From the NCBI RefSeq assembly GCF_021603645.1, contig NZ_BQHJ01000002.1, positions 620,001 through 684,000 of the forward strand: DNA of 64,000 nucleotides. Reading direction: 5' to 3'. The stretch comes from Pseudomonas pseudonitroreducens. GTDB lineage: Bacteria; Pseudomonadota; Gammaproteobacteria; Pseudomonadales; Pseudomonadaceae. Shown piece by piece: positions 46,630 to 54,987 of the stretch (its first letter is position 1; every line of letters starts with the position of its first letter). A program made the translations under genes and the position numbers. The notes beneath the pieces are model-generated. The model saw nothing but the letters and a program-made list of their open reading frames with translations. It made no database searches and was not told the DNA's origin.

Positions 46630-46668
46630 AATTTCTCGCCACATCCCGGGACTACAGGTTCAAAGCAG

Positions 46669-47898
46669 ATGAGCAAGACTTCTCTCGACAAGAGCAAGAT
46701 CAAATTCCTTCTCCTTGAAGGCGTGCACCAGAACGCCGTCGACACCCTCAAGGCGGCCGGCTACTCCAACATCGAGTACCTCAAGACCGCACTGTCCGGT
46801 GACGAGCTGAAGGAAAAGATTGCCGATGCACACTTCATCGGTATCCGCTCCCGCACCCAGCTGACCGAAGAAGTCTTCGACGCTGCCAAGAAGCTGATCG
46901 CCGTCGGTTGCTTCTGCATCGGCACCAACCAGGTCAACCTGAACGCGGCCCGCGAGCGCGGCATCGCCGTGTTCAACGCGCCCTACTCCAACACCCGCTC
47001 GGTCGCCGAACTGGTGCTGGCCGAAGCCATCCTGCTGCTGCGCGGCATCCCGGAGAAGAACGCCTCCTGCCACCGTGGTGGCTGGATCAAGTCCGCTGCC
47101 AACTCCTTCGAGATTCGCGGCAAGAAGCTGGGCATCGTCGGCTACGGTTCGATCGGCACCCAGCTCTCGGTCCTGGCCGAAGCCCTGGGCATGCAGGTGT
47201 TCTTCTACGACGTAGTCACCAAGCTGCCGCTGGGTAACGCCCAGCAGGTCGGCAACCTGCACGAGCTGCTCGGCATGTCCGACATCGTCTCGCTGCACGT
47301 GCCGGAGCTGCCATCCACCCAGTGGATGATCGGCGAGAAGGAAATCCGCGCCATCAAGAAAGGCGGCATCCTGATCAACGCCGCCCGTGGCACTGTGGTC
47401 GAGCTGGACCACCTGGCCGCCGCGATCAAGGACGAGCACCTGATCGGCGCCGCCATCGACGTGTTCCCGGTCGAGCCCAAGTCCAACGACGACGAGTTCG
47501 AAAGCCCGCTGCGCGGCCTGGATCGCGTGATCCTGACCCCGCACATCGGCGGCTCCACCGCCGAAGCCCAGGCCAACATTGGCCTGGAAGTGGCCGAGAA
47601 GCTGGTCAAGTACAGCGACAACGGTACCTCGGTGTCTTCCGTCAACTTCCCGGAAGTCGCCCTGCCGTCGCACCCGGGCAAGCACCGCCTGCTGCACATC
47701 CACGAGAACATCCCGGGTGTGATGAGCGAGATCAACAAGGTGTTCGCCGACAACGGCATCAACATCTCCGGCCAGTACCTGCAGACCAACGACAAGGTCG
47801 GCTACGTGGTGATCGACGTCGACGCCGAGTACTCGGACCTGGCGCTGGAGAAGCTGCAGCACGTCAACGGCACCATCCGTAGCCGCGTGCTGTTCTAA
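46669..47898 (+). CDS. serA: D-3-phosphoglycerate dehydrogenase
   Basis: First step of serine synthesis: 3-phosphoglycerate to 3-phosphohydroxypyruvate with NAD; the same enzyme can reduce 2-oxoglutarate to D-2-hydroxyglutarate. 409 aa, E. coli-type SerA length. NAD-binding core with GIVGYGSIGTQLSVLAEALG, catalytic Arg in NAARGTVVELDHLA, Glu in DVFPVEPKS and His in ILTPHIGGSTAEAQ; C-terminal ACT domain (about 338-409; HIHENIPGVMSEINKVFADN) for serine feedback. Followed by a strong terminator. Confidence 0.97.
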   Translation: MSKTSLDKSKIKFLLLEGVHQNAVDTLKAAGYSNIEYLKTALSGDELKEKIADAHFIGIRSRTQLTEEVFDAAKKLIAVGCFCIGTNQVNLNAARERGIAVFNAPYSNTRSVAELVLAEAILLLRGIPEKNASCHRGGWIKSAANSFEIRGKKLGIVGYGSIGTQLSVLAEALGMQVFFYDVVTKLPLGNAQQVGNLHELLGMSDIVSLHVPELPSTQWMIGEKEIRAIKKGGILINAARGTVVELDHLAAAIKDEHLIGAAIDVFPVEPKSNDDEFESPLRGLDRVILTPHIGGSTAEAQANIGLEVAEKLVKYSDNGTSVSSVNFPEVALPSHPGKHRLLHIHENIPGVMSEINKVFADNGINISGQYLQTNDKVGYVVIDVDAEYSDLALEKLQHVNGTIRSRVLF

Positions 47899-47916
47899 GC
47901 GCTGGTTGCGGTAAAG

Positions 47917-47945
47917 AAAAAGGAGGCCTTCTGGCCTCCTTTTTC
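47917..47945 (+). terminator. Intrinsic terminator of serA
   Basis: AGGAGGCC-TTCT-GGCCTCCT stem-loop (47921-47940) with AAAA before and TTTTT after, 20 bp downstream of the serA stop. Confidence 0.93.
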
Positions 47946-47980
47946 GTTTCTGCTCGCTTTGGAATGGCATTCCATGCAGC

Positions 47981-48051
47981 GTAGGAGCGGACTTTGTCCG
48001 CGATTGGCGTCCGGCGCGATGCGAACCTATCGCGGACGGAGTCCGCTCCTG
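47981..48051. repeat. REP pair of a second subfamily
   Basis: GTAGGAGCGGACTTTGTCCG (47981-48000, plus CGAT) and ATCGCGGACGGAGTCCGCTC (48029-48048, plus CTG). The central stem is GCGGAC/GTCCGC rather than GCGAGC/GCTCGC, so this is a distinct REP subfamily from the units elsewhere in the window. Confidence 0.82.
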
Positions 48052-48085
48052 CGCGCATGCCAATCCGGCGCGCGAGGGTGAATCA

Positions 48086-48517
48086 TCACTTCACATTGAC
48101 GGTGATCTGCTGCGACTCCACCGGCGGGTCGAACGGCACGTGGTTCTTGTCGCCCACCAGCAGTTGCAGGGTGTGCTTGCCCGGCGGCAGCGTTACCTGG
48201 GTCTCGGTCTGGCCCTTGCCGAAGTGCTTGATCTGGTCGGTCATCGGCAGCGGCATATTCATCGCCGGCTGCTCCTTGAGGTCGATCAGCAGGTGGTGGT
48301 GGCCGGTGGCCGGCGAGTCCACGCCAGCGGGCGCGACGCCCATGCCCTTGAGGCCGAATTTGACGGTGAAGGTCTTGTCCACCGTGGCGCCGTCGGCCGG
48401 CTCGATGAAGTACACCTTGGCGCCTTCCGGGGCCGGGGTGCGCGGGATATCGGCGGCGACTGCGGAAGTGCCGGCGAGCAGCGCGGCAAGGCCCAGGCAA
48501 GGCAGCAGGGTTCTCAT
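48086..48517 (-). CDS. DUF4399 exported protein
   Basis: 143 aa; signal peptide about 1-22 (LPCLGLAALLAGTSAVAADI), then a DUF4399 beta-sandwich: RTPAPEGAKVYFIEPADGAT, KFGLKGMGVAPAG, ATGHHHLLIDLKEQP, and LPPGKHTLQLLVGDKNHVPF. The HHH motif hints at metal binding, but no function is established. PA0315 in PAO1. Single gene beyond the serA terminator. Confidence 0.82.
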   Translation of the reverse strand: MRTLLPCLGLAALLAGTSAVAADIPRTPAPEGAKVYFIEPADGATVDKTFTVKFGLKGMGVAPAGVDSPATGHHHLLIDLKEQPAMNMPLPMTDQIKHFGKGQTETQVTLPPGKHTLQLLVGDKNHVPFDPPVESQQITVNVK

Positions 48518-48657
48518 GTTCTTCTCCTTCTACTTGGATGACGAAAAGGCGAAGGACCGCTCAGGCCGCCTTCGCCTCCCGCATGGAACGCACAAGCATA
48601 GGCGCCCAGGCGCGAGGCTCAAGGAAAATAGTGCGTCTTCGAGTGTCGCCGGGCGCT

Positions 48658-49152
48658 CTAGCCTCCGGCTTCCAGCCCGGCCAGGCAGACGGCGGCGGCA
48701 TCCAGCTCTTCCTCGCTGAACACCAGCACGCCCATGCGCTTGAGCGCCGCGGCGGTGACGCCTTCGCCAGCGACCTTCTGGCCACTGAAGCTGCCGTCGT
48801 AGTTCTCGCGATTGCCGCAGGAAGGGCTGCGTGCCTTGAGCACCGCCAGGCGGATGTCATGGCGGCGCACCAGCGCCATGGCTTCCTCGGCGCCGAGCAG
48901 GAAGGCGTCGCTGACGTCTTCGCCCTCCACCGTCAGCACCGGTCGGGCGCGCTCCAGCACGGCCATACCCTGCCCGCCAGGGATCTCCGCCGGGGCGCGG
49001 GGCGTCGGCAGGCCGCCAGCGACTTCCGGGCACAGCGCTACCACCCGCCCCTGGTCCAGCCAGCGTGACAGCAGGTCGAACGGCCCGTGCGCGCCGCCGT
49101 CGTAGCGGACGCGATGGCCAAGCAGGCAGCGGCTGACGAGAACCTTCTGCAT
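48658..49152 (-). CDS. DUF523 family protein
   Basis: 164-aa cytoplasmic protein of the DUF523 family. Conserved features: VLVSRCLLGHRVRYDGG (Cys9), VVALCPEVAGGLPTPRAPAE (Cys41) and LKARSPSCGNRENYDGSFSG (Cys near 112), a cysteine set that could bind a metal or cluster. Biochemical function unknown. ATG 49152 starts the family N-terminus MQKVLVSRCLLG. Confidence 0.82.
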   Translation of the reverse strand: MQKVLVSRCLLGHRVRYDGGAHGPFDLLSRWLDQGRVVALCPEVAGGLPTPRAPAEIPGGQGMAVLERARPVLTVEGEDVSDAFLLGAEEAMALVRRHDIRLAVLKARSPSCGNRENYDGSFSGQKVAGEGVTAAALKRMGVLVFSEEELDAAAVCLAGLEAGG

Positions 49153-49408
49153 AGGCGAATCACTCCCTTTTGGAAGGGGACAGACTAGCCGCTCGCCGTT
49201 TGGTGGTCACGCCGGGTAACGCAACTTTCATCGGCGCGTGTGTCGCAACAGGTTTCCGCCCCGCCGAAAGTCGGGTTTCAGAGCGGCGCGCCGGTCGTCG
49301 GCACAGCGCTGAAACACAACCTTCGACGGGAACAGCCGCCCGGCACTGGCTGCCAGGCGGGCCGCCACCCAGACTCGCGCATCGGCCATTCGCCAAGGAG
49401 CCTCTGCC

Positions 49409-49957
49409 ATGCCTCGTCTCTTGCTCTGCACCGCCACCTTTGCTGCGCTGTCCTACCTGCCCCTGGCCTTCGCCGAGCTGCAGGCGCTGGACAACGAGCG
49501 CCTCGGCGCCGTCACCGGCCAGGACGGCATCAGCATCCGCGCCGACGTGCTGGCGCACATGGACAGCGTTGCCTGGAATGACGACGGCGGCAGCGTCTCG
49601 CTGCGCAACGTATTCATCGACAACGGCTGCGTGAGCGCCAGTGACTGCCCCGACGGTCGCGGCGGCAGCCTGCCCTACGGACCCGCGCAACTGGGCCTGA
49701 GCCTGCCGATCTTCGGCATCGAGCAACCGACCCTGCAGGTGGACGTGGTGCAGGGCGCCGGGGGCCAGCAGCAACTGGCGCTGACGCTGCCCGATCTCAC
49801 CACCATCAACCAGCAACTCAACGCCAGCGGCCTGCCCTCGCAGACCATCCGTATGCGGGTGGCCGGTGATCTCTACGTGGGCGGCGGAAAGCTGGGGAGC
49901 ATCGAAGTGCGCGACATCCAGGACATCAGCGGCACCCTGAAGATCTGGGGCCATTGA
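49409..49957 (+). CDS. Secreted DUF6160-like protein
   Basis: 182 aa; signal peptide about 1-22 (LLLCTATFAALSYLPLAFAE), then the N-terminal motif LQALDNERLGAVTGQDGISI that marks a family of exported Pseudomonas/Acinetobacter proteins often annotated DUF6160 or FilA-like, some tied to pilus or surface structures. The rest is predicted beta-rich, with NGCVSASDCPDGRGG holding a possible disulfide pair (CVSASDC). AAGGAG ribosome-binding site. No role can be given. The 256-bp region upstream holds no gene I can support. Confidence 0.65.
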   Translation: MPRLLLCTATFAALSYLPLAFAELQALDNERLGAVTGQDGISIRADVLAHMDSVAWNDDGGSVSLRNVFIDNGCVSASDCPDGRGGSLPYGPAQLGLSLPIFGIEQPTLQVDVVQGAGGQQQLALTLPDLTTINQQLNASGLPSQTIRMRVAGDLYVGGGKLGSIEVRDIQDISGTLKIWGH

Positions 49958-49969
49958 AGCCTTGCGGGC

Positions 49970-50593
49970 TTAGAGCAGAGCGTCACCGCGGCGGCGGAAC
50001 CAGCCGGTGAGCGACAGCCGCTCGTGGCTGGCCGGCAGCACTTCGTGGGGGAAGTCGCCGGAGAGGAATACCACCAGCCGGCCGGCCAGCGGCGGCAGGT
50101 CCAGCGTCCGTTCGTCGGGGAGATACATCCGCAGCTCGCCCCCCTGCGCCGCCGACCAGTCGCGGTTGAGGTAGAAGACCGCCGAGACGGTGCGGCGATC
50201 ATCGTCGCGGAAGCGATCCAGGTGCTTCTGGTAGAACGCCCCCGGCGGGTAGAGCGCGAAGTGCCCTTCGAAGTCTTCCAGGCCCAGGAAGAGCGTGCGG
50301 TTGATCTGCCGGCGCAACTCGTCCAGTGCATTCAGGTAGAGGTCGCAGGCCTCGGACTGGCCGGGCTCCAGCCACTGGATGCGGTCGCCGCGGACGCCTT
50401 CGCGCACGGCCTGCCCGTCGCCACGGCCAATCGCGGCGGCGGCCAGCTTGCCGGCCGCATCGCGGGCACGGCACTCGCTCGCCAGCTGGGCGATCAGGGC
50501 ATCGGGAAGGAAGGCGTCCTGCTGCGACCAGCCCTTGTCGGCGAGGTCGTCAACGATGCTTTGTAGAAGAAGGGAATCGGCGTCGAATTGCAT
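49970..50593 (-). CDS. 2-oxoglutarate/Fe(II) prolyl-4-hydroxylase-like dioxygenase
   Basis: 207 aa from ATG 50593 (MQFDADSLLLQSIVDDLADK). Double-stranded beta-helix with the facial triad His124-x-Asp126 (FYQKHLDRFRDDDRRTVSAV) and His183 (LSGDFPHEVLPASH), and the 2-oxoglutarate-binding Arg192 (ERLSLTGWF). This is the P4Hc type seen in Pseudomonas prolyl hydroxylase (PPHD), which hydroxylates EF-Tu in P. aeruginosa (PA0310). Target here is likely the same but not provable from sequence. Confidence 0.88.
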   Translation of the reverse strand: MQFDADSLLLQSIVDDLADKGWSQQDAFLPDALIAQLASECRARDAAGKLAAAAIGRGDGQAVREGVRGDRIQWLEPGQSEACDLYLNALDELRRQINRTLFLGLEDFEGHFALYPPGAFYQKHLDRFRDDDRRTVSAVFYLNRDWSAAQGGELRMYLPDERTLDLPPLAGRLVVFLSGDFPHEVLPASHERLSLTGWFRRRGDALL

Positions 50594-50693
50594 GGCGCAT
50601 TGTAACGTCCGGCGCCAGTGTCTCGACAAGCAGGGCAAGCCTTGCCGACAATAGCCCCCGGCGAGCGAACCCTGCCGCCCAAAAGGAGTTGCA

Positions 50694-51434
50694 ATGCGCG
50701 TACTGCTGGCCCTCACCCTTCTTGTACTGGGCATGCCTGCCCTGGCCGACAACTACCAGCGCCTGTACCAGGCCGCCGGCTGGCCGGAACAGCGAGCGCA
50801 CTTCAATGACGCCCTGCACGCCGCGCAGAAGCGCTACCAGGGCAACCTGCCGCCTGCGCTGTACCAGACGCTGGTGGACAACAGCAACCAGCGCTTCGCC
50901 CCCGCCGACATCGACCAGCGTGCCCTCAACGGCCTGCGCCAGAACCTGCCGGACAGCACGGCAGCGGTGAATTTCTTCGAATCCCCGCTGGGCCGCAAGG
51001 TCGCCGGTGCGGAGACCCTGGCCACCCGCAGCGACCAGCTGCAGAAATACGCCGGTGGCCTGCCACGCCAGCAGGCCAGCGATGCACGCAAGCAGGTCAT
51101 TCATCGCCTGAGCCAGGTGCTGCCGGCCCGCGAAGCTGGCGCCGAAGTCAGCCTGGCGTTGGCCAGCGTGGCCGCCGACAGCCTCAGCCAGATGCTCCCC
51201 GGCCTGCTGGGTGGCGGCACCACCCAGGGCATGCTCGAAGGCCAACGGCAGAAGCTGATGGGCCAGATCGGCGCCGATCTCGACAACACCCTGCTCTACG
51301 TCTATCGCGACCTGAGCGATGCCGAGCTGGGCCAGTTCGCCGACTTCAGCGAATCGCCAGCCGGCCGCAACTACTACCGGGCAGCCCTGGCCGCGCTCAA
51401 GGCAGGCTTGTCGGTTTCCTCCAGCGGGCAGTGA
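50694..51434 (+). CDS. Exported DUF2059-like protein
   Basis: 246 aa; signal peptide about 1-19 (LLALTLLVLGMPALA), then an all-helical periplasmic protein with repeated YQRLYQAAGWPEQRAHFNDA and FADFSESPAGRNYYRAALAA elements, the latter like the DUF2059 C-terminal signature. Function unknown. AAGGAG lies 7 bp before ATG 50694. Divergent from the dioxygenase gene (PA0309-type neighbour in PAO1). Confidence 0.75.
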   Translation: MRVLLALTLLVLGMPALADNYQRLYQAAGWPEQRAHFNDALHAAQKRYQGNLPPALYQTLVDNSNQRFAPADIDQRALNGLRQNLPDSTAAVNFFESPLGRKVAGAETLATRSDQLQKYAGGLPRQQASDARKQVIHRLSQVLPAREAGAEVSLALASVAADSLSQMLPGLLGGGTTQGMLEGQRQKLMGQIGADLDNTLLYVYRDLSDAELGQFADFSESPAGRNYYRAALAALKAGLSVSSSGQ

Positions 51435-51587
51435 TAGGAATAGACCTACGCTGCTTGAGGACCACTCCGAGGAACGCTCCCCCTAGAATGGCACCCGCTG
51501 TACAGAGGGTGGCGCCTGAGGATCATGGCGCAAGGAGTGAAGGACACACCCTCAACTACAGCGACCCCCTTCCCCGATTTACCCCTG

Positions 51588-52526
51588 CTACGCCATCCGC
51601 TCGCTGAGAAAATCGAAGTAACGCCGCCGCAGCGTTTCGCTCTCGTTCGCCAGATGATGCCGAGCGCCGGTGAGCAGCAGGCATTCGATCTTCTCGAACT
51701 TCTCCTCCAGCACTTTCAAGTTGTAGCGCCAGTCCACCGTCTCGTCGGCGTCGCCCTGCACCACCAGCAGACTCTGCGCACCATGGCCAGCCGCCTCGAT
51801 GCGCGGAATCCAGCGCGCCAGCGCACCGACCCACGCCGTGGGCAGGGTCTTCGGCTGCAGCGGATCCTGGTCGCGCAGGAAAGCGAGGAATTCGGCGTCG
51901 TTGGAATTCTCGCTGAAGCGTCGCGGGATGGAGTCCACGAAGGGCCGCAGCAGCTGGTAGCTGAACTTCGACCAACCCCAGGCGCGTGGTCGCACCAACG
52001 GCGCCAGCAGGATGGTACGGCCCAGCTCCGGGCGCGGCGCGCCAGTCAGCAGGTAGTCCAGCAGGATCGCGCCACCGGTGCTCTGCCCACAGAGATGCCA
52101 GGGCTGCGGCAGGTCCAGCACCTGGGCCTGGTTTAGCAGCGCACCCAGCACTACCTGGTATTCAGCGAAGTCGCCGATGCTGGCAGCAGCGCCGCCCGAC
52201 AGGCCGTGGCCCGGCAGGTCACAGGCGAGCACCGCGAAGCCCATGCCCAGCGCCCAGTCGATCACGTGGCGGTACAGGCCCATGTGGTCGTAGTAGCCGT
52301 GCAGCAGCACGACGGTCCCGCGCGCCAGCAACGGCCGCCAGTATTGCGCGGCGATCTGGTAGCCGCCGGCCTCGAAGGTGCCCAGGCGGCTCTGCAGGCC
52401 CGGATGCCGCAGGTGCAGGTCCAGGCCGTAGAAATGCTGGTACAGCGCGATGCCGACCTCGTTCGCCTCTGCGGTCAGAGGTCGCAGCAAGGTGCGCAGC
52501 AGATCGGGCTGGAAGGCTTCAGGCAT
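51588..52526 (-). CDS. Alpha/beta hydrolase (lysophospholipase-like)
   Basis: 312 aa from ATG 52526 (MPEAFQPDLLRTLLRPLTAE). Serine hydrolase of the Hydrolase_4 / monoacylglycerol-lipase type: oxyanion strand VVLLHGYYDHMG, nucleophile elbow LCGQSTGGAILLDY (Ser at about 152), acid in VVQGDADETVDW, and terminal His in LLTGARHHLANE. No signal peptide. Natural substrate is unknown. Divergent from the thioredoxin-fold gene. Confidence 0.85.
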   Translation of the reverse strand: MPEAFQPDLLRTLLRPLTAEANEVGIALYQHFYGLDLHLRHPGLQSRLGTFEAGGYQIAAQYWRPLLARGTVVLLHGYYDHMGLYRHVIDWALGMGFAVLACDLPGHGLSGGAAASIGDFAEYQVVLGALLNQAQVLDLPQPWHLCGQSTGGAILLDYLLTGAPRPELGRTILLAPLVRPRAWGWSKFSYQLLRPFVDSIPRRFSENSNDAEFLAFLRDQDPLQPKTLPTAWVGALARWIPRIEAAGHGAQSLLVVQGDADETVDWRYNLKVLEEKFEKIECLLLTGARHHLANESETLRRRYFDFLSERMA

Positions 52527-52650
52527 GGGCTTTTCGCTTCTGGCAGGCGGGTGACGAAGGTAGCGCGCGCAACGAGGGGATATTCTCGTCGCGCCCGCCC
52601 CCGTGGCAAGCTTGTCGGCTATCTTACCGACTCTGCCCCTGGTCGACGCC

Positions 52651-53226
52651 ATGTCCTCACGCCGCAAACCGTTGCTCACCTGGCTGATCGCCGCGCTCTG
52701 CCTGGGCGCGCTGCTCGCCACCTACTGGTGGTACGAGAACCGCTACATCCGTCCGTTCAGCCACCAGCCGCAACTGTTTTCCGGCGACCATCTGATGCTG
52801 CCCGCGCAACTGGCAGGCCCGGGCAAGATCCGCCTGGTGCACTTCTGGGACCCAGCCTGCCCGTGCAATGTCGGCAACCAGCAGCACCTCGCCGAGCTGA
52901 TCCAGCGCTTCGGCCCGCAAGGCGTGGAGTTCTTCGCCGTGCAGAAGCCCGGCAGCCGCGGCCAGCTGCCCGATACGCTGAACGCCATGCGCGCGCTGGA
53001 CTCGCTGCCCGGCGCCGATCAGTTACCGGCCAGCCCCGCCGTGGCGATCTGGGACGCCCAGGGCAAGCTGGCCTACGTCGGGCCCTACAGCGAGGGCGCG
53101 GTATGCACCTCGGGCAACAGCTTCATCGAGCCGATCCTCGACGCCCTGGTGCAGGGGCGCCAGGTGAACGCCACCCATACCCTGGCGGTGGGCTGCTATT
53201 GCCCCTGGGGCAGCGCGAAGCACTGA
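52651..53226 (+). CDS. Membrane-anchored thioredoxin-fold DUF6436 protein
   Basis: 191 aa from ATG 52651 (a GTG at 52603 would add 16 residues). One N-terminal helix (about 8-26, LTWLIAALCLGALLATYWWY), then a periplasmic thioredoxin-like fold with HFWDPACPCNVGNQQHL, a CPC instead of CxxC active site, and a second cysteine pair near the end (VGCYCPWGS, plus CTSGNSFIEP). Such proteins may carry out thiol exchange, but the unusual CxC motif suggests disulfide isomerase-like or metal-binding behaviour. PA0307-like. Confidence 0.78.
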   Translation: MSSRRKPLLTWLIAALCLGALLATYWWYENRYIRPFSHQPQLFSGDHLMLPAQLAGPGKIRLVHFWDPACPCNVGNQQHLAELIQRFGPQGVEFFAVQKPGSRGQLPDTLNAMRALDSLPGADQLPASPAVAIWDAQGKLAYVGPYSEGAVCTSGNSFIEPILDALVQGRQVNATHTLAVGCYCPWGSAKH

Positions 53227-53314
53227 GCCGCATCAACGAAGACGAAGGCCAATCCGTGACTACACTTGGTTCGCCGGCCCATGAAGGGCCGATCGCTACC
53301 AAGGAGCTTTTCGC

Positions 53315-53827
53315 ATGCGTCTTCATTCCGCACTCGCCTTCTGCGCCGCTCTCTCCACCGGACTTGTCCTGCCACTGGCCGCCCACGCCGAAGATACCCC
53401 CAGCAGCAGCCAGGTCATGCAGCAGCACAAGCAGGCCATCAACAATCGCATCGCCGACATCGACTACAAGCGCAAGCGCATCGTCGAAGCCAACATGAAG
53501 CTCACCCCGCAGGAGACCGAGAAGTTCTGGCCGATCTACAACAGCTACCGCACCGAAGCGGACAAGCTGAGCAAGCAGACCCTGGCGATCATCATCGACT
53601 ACGCCAACAGCTATAACACCGGCACCGTGAGCAACGACGACGCGGCCAAGCTGCAGAAGCAGGTGCTGGAGTTGCAGGACGACCGCCAGGAGCTGAAGGA
53701 GAAGTACCTCAAGCGCATCGCCAAGGAAGTCTCGCCGCAGCGCGCATTGCGCTTCCTGCAGATCGAAGACCAGCTCGATGCCATGGCGCTGCTGGAAGTC
53801 AGCCGGGAAATCCCGCTGGCCGAGTAA
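53315..53827 (+). CDS. Periplasmic Spy/CpxP-like helical protein
   Basis: 170 aa; signal peptide about 1-26 (LHSALAFCAALSTGLVLPLA...HA), then a highly charged helical protein with coiled-coil character (LQKQVLELQDDRQELKEKYL). The segment MKLTPQETEKFWPIYNSYR resembles the LTxxQ motif of Spy/CpxP chaperones, though the exact family is not certain. AAGGAGC ribosome-binding site. Convergent with the AraC gene (3 bp between stops). Confidence 0.72.
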   Translation: MRLHSALAFCAALSTGLVLPLAAHAEDTPSSSQVMQQHKQAINNRIADIDYKRKRIVEANMKLTPQETEKFWPIYNSYRTEADKLSKQTLAIIIDYANSYNTGTVSNDDAAKLQKQVLELQDDRQELKEKYLKRIAKEVSPQRALRFLQIEDQLDAMALLEVSREIPLAE

Positions 53828-53830
53828 CCC

Positions 53831-54880
53831 TCAGCCTTCGGTGCCGCCCTGCAGGCGCTGGCGATAGCGCTCAGGCGGCACCGAGTACCAGCGCTTGAAC
53901 GCGCGATAGAACGGCGACAGCTCGGCGAAGCCACAGGCCCGCGCCACTTCACGAATCGCCACGCCTTGCTCCAGCAATTGCGCCGCACGCTGCCGGCGCA
54001 CCTCTTCCCGCACCTCCCTGAAGGTTTGCGCGCGGCTCGCCAAGTTGCGTTGCAGCAACCCGGGACGCACGCCGAGCTCACGGGCGCAGCTCTGCAGCGT
54101 GCATGCCTCCCCCCCCAGCCGAATGGCGAGCAGGTAGCGCAGGCGATTGAGCAGATCATTTTCGTCCAGCGTCCCCAGTTGCTCCCGTGCGTGCTCGGTG
54201 AGCAAACGGTGCAGTACCGGGTTGCCGGTGCGTGATGGCCGGGCCAGCAGGGCGCGGTCGAACAGCAATGCATCATTGGCTTTGGCGAAGCTCGGCGTCA
54301 TGCCGAACAGCCGCCGATGCTCGCTCAGCCGGCGTGGCTGGGGATGGCGAAACTCGATGGCCAGGGGCTGGAACTCGTCATCGGTGATCAGTGCCAGTTG
54401 CTTGAGGAACAGCAGCATCAGGCACTCCATCTGCTGGCGCAGGTTGCTGATGCCCAGGTAGTTGAGGTCGAGGATCAGCCGCACCTGTTCGCCCTCCTCG
54501 CGCATCTGTGCGGCAAAGCCGCCGGAAAGGATGTGCTGGAAGCGCAGGAAGCTGTGCAGGGCCTCGCGCAGGTCGCCGCTGGCCATCTGCAGGTAACCCA
54601 CCACATCGAGCAGGCGCGGCTTCATCGCCTCGCCCAGATGCAGGCCGATGTCGGGGTCGCCGGTGATGTCGTCGAGCGTGGTCCAGAACAGCGGGGCGTC
54701 GTCATGCACCAGTCGACCACTCTGCGCCGGCGGCGGCAGGCGCACCTTCTGCAGGGCCTGGCGGTAGACGTCGGTCGGGTCGAAGCCCAGCACCGAGAGC
54801 GCCTCGTACAGTTGCCGGCGCAGTGTGGCGGACTGGGTCAGCGCCGGAGTGGCGAGAAAGTTCAGCTCTGAGGCGGCCAT
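53831..54880 (-). CDS. AraC-family regulator next to hacB
   Basis: 349 aa from ATG 54880 (MAASELNFLATPALTQSATL). N-terminal PF12625-type ligand domain (about 20-210; DIGLHLGEAMKPRLLDVVGY) and C-terminal HTH (about 255-345): QSCARELGVRPGLLQRNLAS and IREVARACGFAELSPFYRAF, ending RWYSVPPERYRQ. Divergent from the acylase gene with 107 bp between; an 8-bp inverted repeat in that gap is a candidate operator. Likely regulator of hacB and perhaps itself. Confidence 0.88.
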   Translation of the reverse strand: MAASELNFLATPALTQSATLRRQLYEALSVLGFDPTDVYRQALQKVRLPPPAQSGRLVHDDAPLFWTTLDDITGDPDIGLHLGEAMKPRLLDVVGYLQMASGDLREALHSFLRFQHILSGGFAAQMREEGEQVRLILDLNYLGISNLRQQMECLMLLFLKQLALITDDEFQPLAIEFRHPQPRRLSEHRRLFGMTPSFAKANDALLFDRALLARPSRTGNPVLHRLLTEHAREQLGTLDENDLLNRLRYLLAIRLGGEACTLQSCARELGVRPGLLQRNLASRAQTFREVREEVRRQRAAQLLEQGVAIREVARACGFAELSPFYRAFKRWYSVPPERYRQRLQGGTEG

Positions 54881-54893
54881 GATCACTCCTTGG

Positions 54894-54932
54894 ATTGACC
54901 AGAGAATTCCAGTCAAGAGACATTTGGTCAAT
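54894..54932. promoter_or_regulatory. Inverted repeat between AraC gene and hacB
   Basis: ATTGACCA (54894-54901) and TGGTCAAT (54925-54932), perfect 8-bp inverted repeat, 31 bp start-to-start (three helical turns), with further GTCAA half-sites inside. It lies 14 bp before the AraC start and 56 bp before the hacB start. Confidence 0.5.
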
Positions 54933-54987
54933 GAGCGACAAGCAACATCCGCTGCAGAATCGCGGCATAACAACAAGGAGTTGCCGC

